DNA of 64,000 nucleotides, from NCBI GenBank assembly GCA_013398275.1, contig VZSE01009346.1, forward strand, positions 896,855-960,854. Reading direction: 5' to 3'. The notes below the pieces were generated by a model. That model was not told where the DNA came from, ran no database searches, and was given only the letters and a program-made list of their open reading frames with translations. Below, one piece after another: positions 24,378-37,506 of this stretch; position 1 is the stretch's first letter, and each line of letters begins with the position of its first letter. Position numbers and translations under genes: made by a program. The stretch is from Promerops cafer (taxonomy: Eukaryota > Chordata > Aves > Passeriformes > Nectariniidae).

Positions 24378-27300
24378 AGCCTCCAGCTCATACCTCAAAA
24401 TCCAACCTCTCAGGGAAAAGAGACAGCTGTAGCTATGCAATCAATTGGATAGATAAATACTCTAGCTGGCTTTCAAGGTGTCAAGCAAGTATTTTTGTCT
24501 TTGAGTCTCTCTAGCTCAATGGCAAAGACTTTTGTTCCAGCCAGATTAAGTGTGCTGTGTAGGGGTGTTGCTGGAAATGGAATAAGGACCCCCATTATAA
24601 AACTTGTGCCTAGAGCCTAACTTTTCTAGTGCTCCATGGTGTTTCCTTTTTTTTTTCCTTACCATTTCCTTCTGCAGTTATTTCCTGAGATGCTCTTCCT
24701 TCCTGTTCTCATTCTGGTCACTATTTACCATTATTAATGATTCTGGATGATCCTGTTACTTTCTTTCAGCTTCATTTCAGGATTTTAACAGGGGGATGAA
24801 GTGGTTCTATTATGGTTATACTTCAATGTATCAAAATAATGATTCAGAGACTAAATAGCAAAGCTATTTTCAGTAACTGCAGCACTAGAACCATCGAAAT
24901 TAAAGAGGAGGCAACTGCATCTTAAAATTGATGATATTTACTTAATGAAGTACCAGGCTTACAATACCATACAACTTTGGTAAATAAAGCAACCAGTAAG
25001 CCTTCATCAGTTATATGCTGCCATTTGCTATAAATTTCTTTGGACTTCTTAAACCTCTCATCTAGGAGGAAATACTCTACAATCTTAACATTCTGTTTTG
25101 AATACAAATGGCTATAAAATATCCTGGAACAAAAGAAAAGGAAGAAGATAATAAAAGAGGCAATGAAAACCAAGTTTATTTAATAAATAATACATTCTAA
25201 AACTAAACACATTTTAGCAAAATCTTGACTGTTGCATATATTTTAATGACAGAGATGTGCTTTTTGCTGCAGAATATTGGCTGTTAGGCACTTCATCATT
25301 GCAACTCAGAATGTTTTCCAACACTTCAAGAAAGATTCTTTGCTGCCTGTGGATAAATCAATAATTATTTTGCATTGTCATAAATATAAAATAAAACCAG
25401 TATTATGATTTTTAGAAAGACAAGTACTTTGAAAAACTCTTGATAGCTTTAATCCTATTCATTTTGACAGAAGTCTCCAAGGTGATTTAGGGGACAGTTA
25501 GATTTACAGTACTTTAAAGAGGGCATATATTCTCAGGATGGATGTGAAAGGACTCAGACAAATAGTACATCTATATAAATTTTGCCACCTGACAAGGTAT
25601 ATGTAAGCAATTTTCAGATAATACCCTCATCTCCTTCAAACTCACTATATAACTGCAAGGTAAAAATATATAAGAAGATGTAAACTCTGATGAGCTGGGT
25701 AGAAGCTCTGGGTTACTTCCACATTGATGCATTGCTGTAAAGGGACCTTGATTTATTTACATTGCTAGAACTGCAGAGGGCACAGGAAGGAACAGACTTT
25801 AGGACACGAAGTGTCTTCTAGGCAGAGAATTGCTTCAGTGACAAATGGTACCACAACCATTACTGTTGTTGGTGAACTCTACAAATCTGCAAAGTCCCTC
25901 ACCTACTAAACAAGATGTAGGCTAAAATAGTGCAAAAAAACCCCAAACAAAAACCCAGCTCTATGACAGCTCAAACCTTAACAGTGTTCATGCTGGGAAA
26001 ATCAGCAATGTAATATTTTTTCTGCGTTTATTTTACTATGAAATTTGTTTGTATTTTGTCTTTTTCTGGCTTTCTAGATAGAAATAATTTCTTTGTTACT
26101 AAGGTCTGAGTCCACTGCAAAGGTTGTGCTCAGTTAATCCAAATGTCCGCCTTGTTTTCTTCATTTTCTCTGCTTACTGCATCCTGCTAAATTGTGTTGA
26201 AATGTATTTCAGTAAACATAACTTTAATTGGCCTATAGAAAACTGAATCTGAGTCAGTGAAGGAGGCATAGGCAATGGACAGCTGAAATAATTTCTTTGA
26301 GTCTTATTAAAAGGGAGAAATGATTTACTTTGATAGTGGCTAGGTCCTTGCTGCAATGGCCATTTTATTACTGACTCATTTGAGCACTTCAGTCAGCTAA
26401 TTGGCCTTTACAGATAAATTAGTAAGTATGAGTATTATAAATCAGAGAGGTCCTTTTCAGCAAAGTGAAGATTGTCAGTGCCTAATAGCTACAAAAAGAT
26501 GAGGGGTTAGGAGAGTACCACTTTGTCATGGAAAAAATGCACCATACTGTCGCACACAAAAAGTTGTTCTGGATTTCTCCAGAACTGATTAAGTTTAATT
26601 TGTGAGCAAGGATGTTCATTTATTATCTGAGAAAGTCTCACTGACTGCCAAAATGCAAAATTCTTATTAAAAAAGTCAGGATCCTGTATCAGAAAATACC
26701 TCATGTGTGCAATACAGCAAGTGAATGACACTGAACTTGAGCTGCACTGGGGGAAAAATTATCTGTAGTCATTGCTTTAAGAAATGTTGGGAACACTGAT
26801 TTTTTAAGTGCAATTCTAGGGAATTTCTTCAAGCAGAAAGGAAAATCTCATGTCAATTTTGACATGAAAAAATCAGTGGAAAAAAAGGTGTTGTAAATGT
26901 GAAAACCCAATGACCTTTAAAATGAAAAATTGTTAGTCTATTTGTGGAAAGTATAATCTCTCATTACTAGTTAATAGATTCCCAAATCATATCATTATTA
27001 ATTCCAACCAATTAATTGAGTGTGTGTACTCCAAAAAGCTTATTTTCTAAATTCTCAAATAAATCAGAGAAAGGAAATTTTGTATAAATGGGAAAGTCAG
27101 ACCTAGTGGAGTTGTGAGCTAGTGGAGAGTTTGATTATCTACCAAAATAGTAGGGCCCATTCTGTGAGCTTATTTTTATCAGTGTGGGTCTTCATATATG
27201 AGAAAGAAAATAAAATATACATGTCATATATTTTGCTAGAACAGTGTTCATTCTTAGGTTTTTCTGTATAGTCACATTGGTGCCTTATGAAAATATTTTT

Positions 27301-28784
27301 TTTGTAAGCTGACAGGTATAAGAGTTAGAATTTTGGAACTTCTAAAATATAAGAAAAATACTAGTCAAGACTACTAGGCAATTGATATCACATATAGAGT
27401 AGAAATTACATATAGAGTAGAAATTATATTCAAGGAAACATGATTTTGGCCAAAGGTATAGAGTAAGAATAAAACTTCTGCAGACAACTGATACCTGTTC
27501 AGTCTCATGTTATAAAATGAGAATTTTGTTTCCCAGAATTCCCAGATCTATGGTGGGGAGCTGTAGAAAACAAAGAAGATATTAGGAAGTGAGCACGGAT
27601 GGACACCAATTACACCTATTGGAACTGTAGTCACTTGTGAGATTTTACTGCCTCCTTTTTATTGCATCGATTCAGACACAAGGTTTTCCTCTTCAGCCTA
27701 CATTACTTACATTGACTTAATTATCTGCACAGTAAAGACTTTATTCTCAAACTAGAGAAGAACAGGTGGTTATCTATTTGGTAAACATCCCTTGATGTAT
27801 AAAACATATATTCAGTGCTTTAGTTCACATTTAAATAATGCAGATTGGCATTGGGACTGGACGTGCTTGTAAATATAGAAAAAAAAGGAATGAGGCTATA
27901 AAACAGTTCTCATGAGAAATCTCAAGACTAGTCAGTCATGGAAATAGCTGTTACCTAAAAATCTGTGATTTTTATTCCCAGACAGTGAAATTGTTTGCAG
28001 ATAGTTTTCCTCAGTATTTCTTAATTCATCTTTCTTTCCTCCAGGACCCCAGGACAGTTGCAGGGGGAGATCAAGAATTCCTGCAAACAGCAGAACAGAC
28101 AACAGTTAAATCTTTACTTGACACGAATACTCAGGCCCTGTTTCTGTTGGCTTTTTCTAAAAGGCTTCCCACAGCTCTGAAGTATTCCTGACTTTGACTA
28201 CCTTTACTTTTCATGACAACCAAAAATTAAAGGAAAAGGGGTAGTAGATTTTTAATACTGGACTATTAGATACTATTAGTACAAGAATAAACCATGGTAA
28301 TTTTGAAGATTGTTTGATGCTAGAGCTTTGTATTTTCATGGAATAAGTGGAAACAACAATGAAGTGTTAGGTAGAAGTCTTTTGTCTAGAAGTGAGATCC
28401 TAACTAGCCTGAATGGCACAGCCAAAATTGTTAAACTTTGTAGGTAACTGCAGAGGTTAGCTTTATAGGGAAGGCCATGAGGAATAAATAATTGTCTTTA
28501 ATAAGGTGCAACAAATAAGGAAATGGAAGGCAATAGAATATTGAATAACTCCTTTCCAAGTGAAGGCTAAATAGTGCAGGACTTCTATTTAAAAGAGTAA
28601 GTGGTCATATGATTAGTCTATCTCAGATAATAGAAATAGAAAAAGCAGTGAATTGGGTGATATCTGTTACCCCACTACAGCATCTGCAAATTAATAATGA
28701 CTTGGAATAATGACTTTGCAATCTTAATGGTGCTCTTTAGCACAGGGGTAGGGCAATGCTGGTATATTTGTGCTGTTACTGAAG
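24378..28784. other. Unique AT-rich DNA, no gene seen
   Basis: No coding region or transposon was recognised. Small features are a 9-bp-arm palindrome at 26848-26867 (tcatgtcaa/ttgacatga) and an 18-bp direct duplication at 27390-27425. Open frames do not exceed 83 codons. Confidence 0.6.
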
Positions 28785-28870
28785 GCAGGCAATGTGGCCT
28801 AGCAGATAAGGCATTGAGCTCAGCAGGTATGGCCAGACTATAATCCAGGCTCAGCACAAACTGAGTACGT
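28785..28870 (+). repeat. Possible tRNA-derived SINE relic (MIR-like 5' part)
   Basis: The segment aatgtggcctagcagataag followed by gcattgagctcagc resembles the tRNA-like head of amniote SINEs, with an A-box-like tggcctagcagat. It is followed about 35 bp later by a decayed B-box region (gactataatccaggctcagc). It is too diverged to be a functional tRNA gene, and no acceptor stem can be drawn. The assignment is from memory of MIR-type heads and is tentative. Confidence 0.35.
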
Positions 28871-31686
28871 CTGCTCAGCTCTGAATGCTGCTGTTGTTGT
28901 AACCCACTGTCTAAGGATTCAGCTGAATGTGATCCAGCCTAGTTTGGTGCATGATAACGCTGTGGCTAAGACTTGGTTTTACTATAAAAACTGTTATTAA
29001 GAAATAAGAAAGTATGGGAACTAGAGCCATGCAAGATAAGAAAAACAAGAAGTGCACAGTAGCTGAGATAGTTGTCTTCAGCAGTTGAAGGACAGAAGAG
29101 GAAAAATACTGACATGAGAAAGGATAAAACAAACACAACAAAGCAGAACATCAGAAGACAAGATTTCAGCAACATCAAGTCAGTTTCAAAACATAACAGA
29201 TCCAACCCTTCCCCATTGACCTGACAATTCCCTGGCTGGGAGAGGCTCATAAATTGTCCCCATCATGGAACTGGTAAAGAGGTTAATGATGATGCTACGT
29301 GTATATTTAGTCCTTGTTATTTACTGTTGGCCAAGAAATGATATCTGAGAAATCTTAATTTGTGTATGTTAGGTGTGCAAGATAAAAGATGTTCAAATAA
29401 AAGTACTCCCTGCACATTCCCATCCTTGTTTCCTCACTGACAACACTCAGTAGTGCAGTGATACGGTCAATTCAAATAAGAAAGGGGCCCTCCTTTCATT
29501 TCTTAGCTCTGCTTTACTGTGTTTCAAATAAGAAAATGGTGCAAACTAGGAAAAAAATTATTTCTTGTCCTGACCAGATTATTACCTTTCTCAGGGATGA
29601 CAGATGATGCGGTCAGAGGTGAACAAGAATCATTGTATATGATGAATGTTTAAAAGCAGAATCTGAAGAAGGAATTAGAGGCTGTTTTACAAGTAACATG
29701 CAGTTGGCAAACCCACTTATTGTTAGTATGCATTTAAAATATTTGATAGCCCATGTCCTTTTTGTTAAAATGTAGAGTATATAGTGCGAAAACACACTTT
29801 ATTTAACCATTTTATGCTACTGAACAACATAAAGCAGTATCTGTACGGAGGAAATAAAAACAACTTGTGAGTCAGACAACTTTGTGTATAATAAATTCAG
29901 CACATTAAATCTGGCAGCAGCAGATCACAAGGAGCAGAATTCCCACTGAGATACAGAAAGATGCTCCATGTGAGTTTTTGCTGATCTTTTCACTTGATGA
30001 TGAAAAGAAATTGCTCGTCTCTATTTTAACCCTGAATTTTCTCATTTTCATAACAAAATATTGGCAATTCCTTTCTCTAATCTTTATTCTGTGATATTAA
30101 GATTACTTATCCAAAATGAATGCCTGCTAGGCTGATATGACCCTCATAAGATTATGAGCTTCCATATGATTCATGATTTTTCATCTTGTATTCTACTTTC
30201 TGTAAAAATATTGATTTTTCCCATATGCTGATATATTCTGGGTATTTACTAAGAATACAACTGCTGGCATGTTAGTCTTCCTTTTCTATCTTTACAGTGG
30301 TTTAAGAGGTCTGTAACACATTTTAACACATCCAATTTAATTTGTGCAATATTTATCACTTTAAAATAGAATTTAAAGGGGAAACAGAAGAGGTTCAAAA
30401 TTTCATGAGACTGTGCATTTGAAAATGAAACTTTTGACTTTCAAAACTTCATCAGAGAGAATGATCCACATAAAGGTTTGAGTTTGAAGTGTGTAAACTC
30501 CAAAAGGCTGTGTTGGGATATGTTATCAGTTCAAGTAGTGCAGGTATGAAGCCTTCTGTACTCAAGAAAGAAGAATGAAGATATTCTTTTTCTATATCAC
30601 TACAGGGAATATACTTGAAGAAGGAATAGATGAGTTCTATGGATTATCAGACCTGATCAGATAAATTACCTTTCTAATGTTGGCTAGTCAGATCTTGGGT
30701 CCAGCAGACATAATGAAGATCCAGAGAAAGATATTTGCCCCTAAAAAGACACTTATTCTTAATCTTCCTTAATGAATCTGAACATTATGAGAATATTATG
30801 TTTGGAAACTATTTAAGTGGACTATATGCAGAGTATAATCTGGATAGTAATTCTGGTCTTCTGCTCTTTTCCTAAGTGTTTGCTTTTTTGCCATTATAGG
30901 AGATGAGATAAATACTTATATGTTTTCATTTTAATGCCTATTTTAATTTGAATGTCTTTTCTTTTTTTGTACAATGCAGGTTTAAATTCTATGATCACTT
31001 ACTTCTATGATCACTATGAGCATCTTAGAAAACAAAAATAATGCAGGTGTTAGTTTCATTTTTGGGACCATCTACCATAGGTAGGAAAGAATCTAGCTAA
31101 TTGTAGTGTCATTAATATCATTAAAAAATTGCATTTGATAACTGCCATCAAGAAAGACAGTTTTATTTGTTAAATAAATACAGAATTCAAGGAAAAAGCA
31201 AAATAGATGCTTTTTTAATGCCAAGTTTTTTTTTTAACTCTATTTCTCTTCTAGAAAGGCTTTTCCTAATAATTATGCTACTATTATCTTGATATAGGAA
31301 AATGCTTGCATGACACTAACATTACCCTCTCAGTTACCTACTCATACATAGCCCTATGTTTAATGGAAAAGAGGATTTAGGATAATGAAGGAGCAGAATC
31401 ATAACGTGCACTCAATTACACAGTTAAGTACTGTCTTGGAAATGACTGAAGAGACTTGGGAAAAAATGTAGAGTGTATAGATATTTTGCCTGGAAGATTT
31501 TTTGCAGAGAGATGCTACATGTAAACTAATGTATTCCTTAATTTATTTGCACAAATTATTCTCAAGACATTCATATGGGATTAAGCTCTGCCTCAACAAG
31601 ATGTGAATTAGCATCAGAGAAAAGGCTGAGATTTCTCCGAGTGAGAGAGAAACTGCCTTTTCTAATCTGTTCATATGACAGCTTTG
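28871..31686. other. Unique AT-rich DNA, no gene seen
   Basis: No coding region was recognised. A 16-bp imperfect direct duplication (ttctatgatcactta type) lies at about 30987-31017. Confidence 0.6.
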
Positions 31687-31719
31687 GGTTTATTTATTTA
31701 TTTATTTATTTATTTATTC
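31687..31719 (+). repeat. ATTT tetranucleotide microsatellite
   Basis: About eight tandem TTTA/ATTT units, read as tttatttatttatttattt and continuing to attcag. It falls inside a 74-codon open frame at 31675-31899, where it encodes a run of Leu-Phe-Ile-Tyr. That frame is not credible as a gene. Confidence 0.95.
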
Positions 31720-34563
31720 AGTTTGAGCTCCTGTGATAAAACTGGAAAACCAGGTCAACAACTGTATTTTGGGAATAACTACTCAACTATGATGACATGT
31801 AATCCTTCAGGAAGTTTGTGTAAGGGAGCTAATTACTGCAGACCAAAAAATTATATTAGTTTGAGCTGTATACTCTCAATTCTCCTAAGAGGCTACTAAG
31901 GACCATAATAGAGGCAGTATTGTGTGTCACACCAGCCAAATTTAAGTGTCTAACAAATTAAAAAAACTCCTGTTTTATTTCTGCATGTAAAACTGTAGTG
32001 CAGACTCAGTTTTACAAAGCCAAGTTCTTAGATGCCTTCATTTCTTCTTTGCAGGCAAACAACTGCTCCCCTCACAACAGTTGTGTGCTTCTTACTTGAG
32101 CCTATCTTGTGTCCATCTGAAACCAGAGCTCCCTGAGACCAAATTCTTTGAGAGGCCTAAAATGGACAGTTCTGGTTGGAATACACATAATACTGAGAGT
32201 GCAGATTCCATTTAAAAATTCCTGCTAAAATTGATGCTTCCTAGCCTTAATGAGATAAAAACAAGAATCTTGGCTTCACTGGCTCCATTGAAATTCAGAC
32301 CCTTATGTTCCACAGGACTACCCTTCAGCCAGCCAAAAGGCAAGGACCACTCCACCTCTGGCTCTGGGGTCAGGTTGCTGGATAACAAAGGTTTTAATGT
32401 TCATAGTTCCTCTTTGTTGACTATTCCTGCAGTTAGCCAATGGCTGCTAAAACAGAAAAGCAAAAGTGAGGCTAGGAGTAGAAGTCCGACTATCCCAGTG
32501 TCTTAATCAGTGGAACTTCATGTCATGTTCATTAGCTTTCCTTTTTTAGTTCCGTTTGAAATAGCAAGGAAATAAGTAACTTGGCAAAACGTGTTTAGGA
32601 TAAGGACTCCAATATTTCACTTCTATCCAGCTACCCAAGACATCTTTTCTATACCTCTAATCCTTGCTGTCTTAATGCAAAGAATTATTTTTTTTCACAA
32701 GACTTTGTACCTAACCACATGTTCTGAATTCTGTGAACTTTGAGTAAGGAACAGGCTTTGGACTCAACACCTGCAAATTCTTATGGAGACATTCCCACTG
32801 GAGGCAGTAGAAATAACCATAAAAAGAATAAAACTGTGGGTCCAACCTTGCAACTGATTAAATAAACACACAGAGATGTCCTGCTTAGTAGAAATAAGCT
32901 GAATGATAAATCTCTCTTTCTGCCTGGAAGAATAAAAGAATATAAAAGGATTAAGGATTTAAAAGAAGAGAAAATAGCAAGGAAAGTGTGGGAGAAGCAA
33001 AGAAAATATACAATTTTTTTAAGCTGAGAGCCCATGTTTGCATGTAATTCAAACAGTTTGTTAAGTTGGCTCTGATTAATGATTAATTATTTTGGCCTCA
33101 CAGCAGCTGTAAATACTGTTTTCTTCAGAAGACTGCACACTCTGCACCTGTTTGAATAAGATTAAACTTTATTAACCTTCTAATAAACGGTGCTAACCTT
33201 ATCAATCATTTGAAATATATAGCCATGTTAATAATTATAGCATCAAATATCATTATATCCTCACAGTGAAGTATTAACAGGGTCAAAGACATATAGAATT
33301 TTGTAAGAGACTTCAGTGCTCCTTTGAGGCTTGGTTTCATAGCACCAAAGAAGATCTATTTTTTAATCCAGAGATGACCAAGACCAGGTTTCTTTTCCCA
33401 ACTGAGGTAGCTGAAATTTTTCCCTGGAGAGTTCCTGACTTCTTACAAAAAAATCCCTAAACAACAAAGTCGTTTAAATTTTTTAGTTTCCTAAAGGAAA
33501 ATAATAGCAGCAAATGAGTCATAAAGCACAGCAACTGCAATAAGTGGTTTTGATGATCTGGTTATTTAGGTTTTATGGAACAAAGATATGTGAGCCTGCT
33601 TCATCTGTAAGAGCCCATGGCATATGACCATGCAAATCTATTTCAGATTCATCTGAGAAAGATGAATTCCACACTATCCTGAATATTTCCAGAATTTTAC
33701 AATGATTTAAAATATTTAAAGATTGAAATCATTTGGAATCCAGGCCTGAAACCAGCCAATATATTATTTAAGGCTCCAGAATTTTGTACAAATGCAGAAA
33801 CATCTGAATAGTTCAATTAAAAAGAATTCTTTACTTATACTGATTATGTCCCTTGTATTTCTTTCCTATGAAAGGTTCCAGAACAAAAAATATATCTTAC
33901 AATATGTGATTCCTTTTGCATATCACAGACCTTGGATCCAATTTTTTTCTTTAGAAGATGTAGCACTGGATGGACTGTAGATCGATTTCAGCATGGAACT
34001 AGCTTGGCTCAGGAAGTGTAGTCAACAATCTCCAAACTCCTACATTCTCTGAATATTTTTTTCCTCATTAAATATGTTTATAATATGTTGTAAATTCCAT
34101 AAATATTTTGTCTAGTAAGTACAACTTAAACAGCAAATTTAATTTACTCACTCATTTCCTTGACATGTTTAATTTTTAGTGCAGCACAGTAAATAAATTC
34201 TTATAATTGTCTCCTAGGCCTCTTATATCCTGAAATGGATACTTGGTTCTTTCACTGTTACCCCAAATTTCAGCCCATGCTACATGCTCTTGTTAATGCT
34301 TCATTGAAGTCTATCATGCAGAAAAGGACTGGAGAGAAAAGAGCTGTATTTAGGAGAGGCATTTACCTCTTTATTCTTTTATGCCACAACCTGTCTTTAA
34401 CTGGATGCACACCTACTTTTGTTTGTCATCTTGGTCGTTTTCATGTGTGAATGAGAACGTAAGAATAAGATGATGAAAACTGTCCTGTTTTCCTTGTAAG
34501 GATTTTAGCTTACTGAACCCCTCCAATACTCTACTAACTCATGAGCCCCCCCTTGCCTTTCAG
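31720..34563. other. Unique AT-rich DNA with a homeobox-site-like block
   Basis: No gene was recognised. The part 33060-33260 is dense in TAAT/ATTA cores (for example gattaatgattaattatttt), with a nearby CAGCTG E-box, and could be a conserved enhancer. That is only a guess from motif content. The open frame at 32231-32506 (91 codons) has no recognisable domain. Confidence 0.5.
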
Positions 34564-34784
34564 AAGCTCGTGCCTTTCCCTGCAGCTCCCTTTGTCCTCA
34601 GTGAAAGGACACAGCTGCAACGTGAACTCTGGTCTTCACGCTGTGCAACAACTCCAAATCAGCCAACTGGTGCGAACATTACCTGCAAACTGCTCACCTG
34701 GAGGTACAAACGACCCAGGAGCCCAAGAGAAAGGATAATGCCAATGTCTGCTGAGGTGATTTGTAGTGACACAAGCTCAGCTAG
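34564..34784 (+). other. Weak candidate exon (unrecognised)
   Basis: This 221-bp segment is richer in GC than its surroundings. It is preceded by a good acceptor (ccccccttgcctttcag ending at 34563) and followed by a good donor, AG|gtaaag, at 34785. One frame is open throughout and would stay open until a stop formed by the donor itself. The translation contains no domain I recognise. No partner exon is visible. It could be an exon of a noncoding RNA, a decayed transposon piece or chance, and I would not annotate it as coding without transcript evidence. Confidence 0.2.
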
Positions 34785-36636
34785 GTAAAGCTTGTTATTA
34801 TATATATGCCAGTGTGGTATTTATTTGGCTTTCACTTTGATGAATCATAGCTCTAGAGAATATCTCAGTAAATCAGTGACACCTGCATAAGAAAAAAATA
34901 ATTTTTTTTCATAGTAGAAGAAAAGGTAAGATTTGGCAAAATTTTTAGGCAGTCAATATAGACTGCAGCAGCAGGAGAAATTTGTATTACACCAAAGGCC
35001 ATTTGCATGTGGCCCAATGCTATCTCAGCTTTCTGAAAAGTCAACCTTCACATGGCTAATGATCTAGAAATATTTTAAACTGATAACTAATCCAGAATTT
35101 ATAGCAATGTAACTGTATTGACCTTAACAGTCCTCTTTTTAGCTTATGAAGACCAAATTCTGAGTTCATCCATTGGAAAGGGAATGATGATAAGTGTACT
35201 GATTTGAGGTTCTGAGTCAATAAGAGGAAGAAAATGATATTGTACCTCACCTTCCTCACCAGTATTTTTTGAGTAACCAGCCTATGGAAAAGGCATAGTA
35301 AATTTGCATATTTACACCTTTGGTTTTCTAGCACAAGTGTTGCCCTATTAGCAGTATTTAGGTACATTCTCATGTTTAGAAAACTCAAATATATTCACTG
35401 GTAAACAGCTCATAAAAACTGTGTTTAATAGAATGTCTAGAGCAAAAGTGATGGCAATTACAGCTAATTTATTTTAAAGACTGTCTTGAGAACAGCAGTT
35501 GAAAACCCTATATAAAAATTGGTCTAATATTATTATTTGTCATTACGGTTCTTTTTTTAAAGATTACATAAGTAAATGAAGTTTACAGGGTGGGAATATG
35601 TTCACAGTAAATTAATGATGCCTTTATTTTACCACTCGTGGTCCAATTCCAGATGAATGCCACTGTGAGAGTAGTTAATTTGATGTAGCAGAGGTCAAAA
35701 AACCCAGCAGACTGAATCTGTACAGGAGTGGCATGCCTGAATTTGACAGAAGAGCTTACTACCATATACATGTGATTAAATACATTGGAAAGAGACTGTT
35801 ATTAGGGTTACATTATCTTCTGCTATCACTGAATTTATTTTTTCCTGTGACTTATGACCTTTAATTTAACTCATTCTTGTTCACCTGAGTGTGCTGAATC
35901 CTTGCATGCAAAAAGGAATCATGAGGAAAGAAATTACCTGTTATTTTCGGAATATGTCAAAATTGATCTGACATGTTGATGGTTTGCACGGGGAAAGAAA
36001 GTGGTGAAAGCTTTTGGCAGGAAAAACAGATGTGTGTGACAAAAATATTTTAGTCAGGAATTTTTGTGCACTGCTAAAACCAAGTGTGTTTTGATGTTTC
36101 TAAGGCAGAAAAGAATAAAGCTTCTGTAAGAAAGGCTGAGTTGACACAGGTTACAGTGATCACTCAGAGTTCATAATCTGCTTTTTTTCTTTACATTTTA
36201 CAAAGTGCCTTTGAGGGATTAAGAAGGTGCTGAATGCAATGTGACTCTGTGAATACAGATAATGTGAATGGCAATGCAAAGTCTAGTACTTTGCTAATTA
36301 GAGAACACCTGGAACTGATCTTTGTGAATTGTGATGGAAAATAGTGCTGTAGTGCAAATTCTGGTTTGTAATGCAGATTTTTTTCTGTTATATAGTTGCA
36401 TATCCTGATAAACTTGTCTATTATGATTTTTTAATCACTCCAAATACTAAACCAAAGGGAATAAAGAAAATATTTTCAATTAAGTTTCTGCTGTAGTTAC
36501 ACTCTGCTTTTTGTTGGAAAAATAATTCAAAATAAAGTTTAGATATCTTAAGTAATTTCTATTTTACCTATTACTTTTTCCAGTTCATAAAGTACATCTT
36601 TACTCTGGAAAGGTTTATTTATAGTATTATTCACTG

Positions 36637-36638
<2 letters not shown>
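34785..36638. other. Unique AT-rich DNA, no gene seen
   Basis: No gene was recognised. The 110-codon minus-strand open frame at 35056-35388 has random-looking composition and no supporting signals. The stretch 36188-36240 (ttttacaaagtgcctttgag) weakly recalls the tails of ancient SINE/LINE2-type repeats; this is not secure. Confidence 0.55.
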
Positions 36639-36674
<36 letters not shown>

Positions 36675-36705
36675 AGGGAGGGTCTTGAAAAAAAAAAAAA
36701 AAAAA
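36639..36705 (+). repeat. Two adjacent poly(A) tracts
   Basis: An A-run of about 34 bases (36639-36672) and one of about 18 (36688-36705) are separated by taagggagggtcttg. The sequence before them has no match to a gene or retroelement that I know, so I cannot say whether they mark a retroposed copy or simple slippage. CR1 copies do not end in poly(A). Confidence 0.9.
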
Positions 36706-37506
36706 TGAAACATTACCCTGTAGATTAATTCTCATTTGTTGTGGTTTGCTGAAGAGTTCTCTTTGGGTTTTAATTGTTCTTTGGAACATCTTCCAATATA
36801 GAAAAACAATTTATGTTGCCCTACTGTGTCTTTTTTTGAAAACTGTTAATCAGATGGGATTTAGCTTCTTTTTTATAACAGTAATAATCAAACTCCTAGG
36901 GAAGAAAATTAATTAGGTACTTGCATTGGTTTTTTGAAGGGCATTAATGTCCTTCCAGTAGCTCAGGGAGGTGGCTTACACAGAGCATTTGGAGTGTTTT
37001 CTTGTTATACGCACAGTATAAATAATCTATCTCAGACTGGAAAGGCAGCTGGATGTCTGTAGAAGATCTGTTAGCAGTCCTGTTTTTTTCCCCAAAAAAT
37101 ATTCCAATGGCAAATTCATTGTGGAAAAAGATTTTCTCAGAAAACTTTTTTTGATATATTTTATATTTCAAAACAGTAGAAAAAAATTTGTTGTTTTTCT
37201 CACTCCACTAGTCCTGTTCTTTTGTACTAGAAAGGTAGTGGGAAAATACTTTTGTTTTCATCAGAAAGGTGCTAAAATCTAACAAAAAAAATACAACTTA
37301 GTAAACATGTGCAGGCAAAACACATGTTTCAAGGTGAAAGTAAAAGGGAAAGGTTTGAGAAATCTAAATATTTTCCGAAATAAAACTTAATGACTACCTC
37401 AATATATACAAAAGTTCAATATTTAAAATAAATGATTACCTGTTTTTTTAAAAATAAATAATGAGCTGATAAAACAGGATACGCATTTAAAACAGAGATA
37501 AAATAC
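36706..37506. other. Unique AT-rich DNA, no gene seen
   Basis: No coding region or repeat was recognised between the poly(A) tracts and the LTR. Confidence 0.6.

Noticed and set aside
26848..26867. Perfect 9-bp-arm palindrome as a protein-binding site
   Set aside because: A single short palindrome of this size is expected by chance in 64 kb and nothing nearby gives it a role.
27390..27425. 18-bp direct duplication as a target-site duplication
   Set aside because: The copies are adjacent, with nothing inserted between them, so it is simple tandem slippage.
28785..28870. tRNA gene
   Set aside because: Only a loose A-box is present. There is no intact B-box and no cloverleaf can be drawn, so a SINE relic is the better reading.
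35056..35388. 110-codon minus-strand open frame
   Set aside because: No domain, signal peptide or regular membrane pattern, and no nearby regulatory signals.
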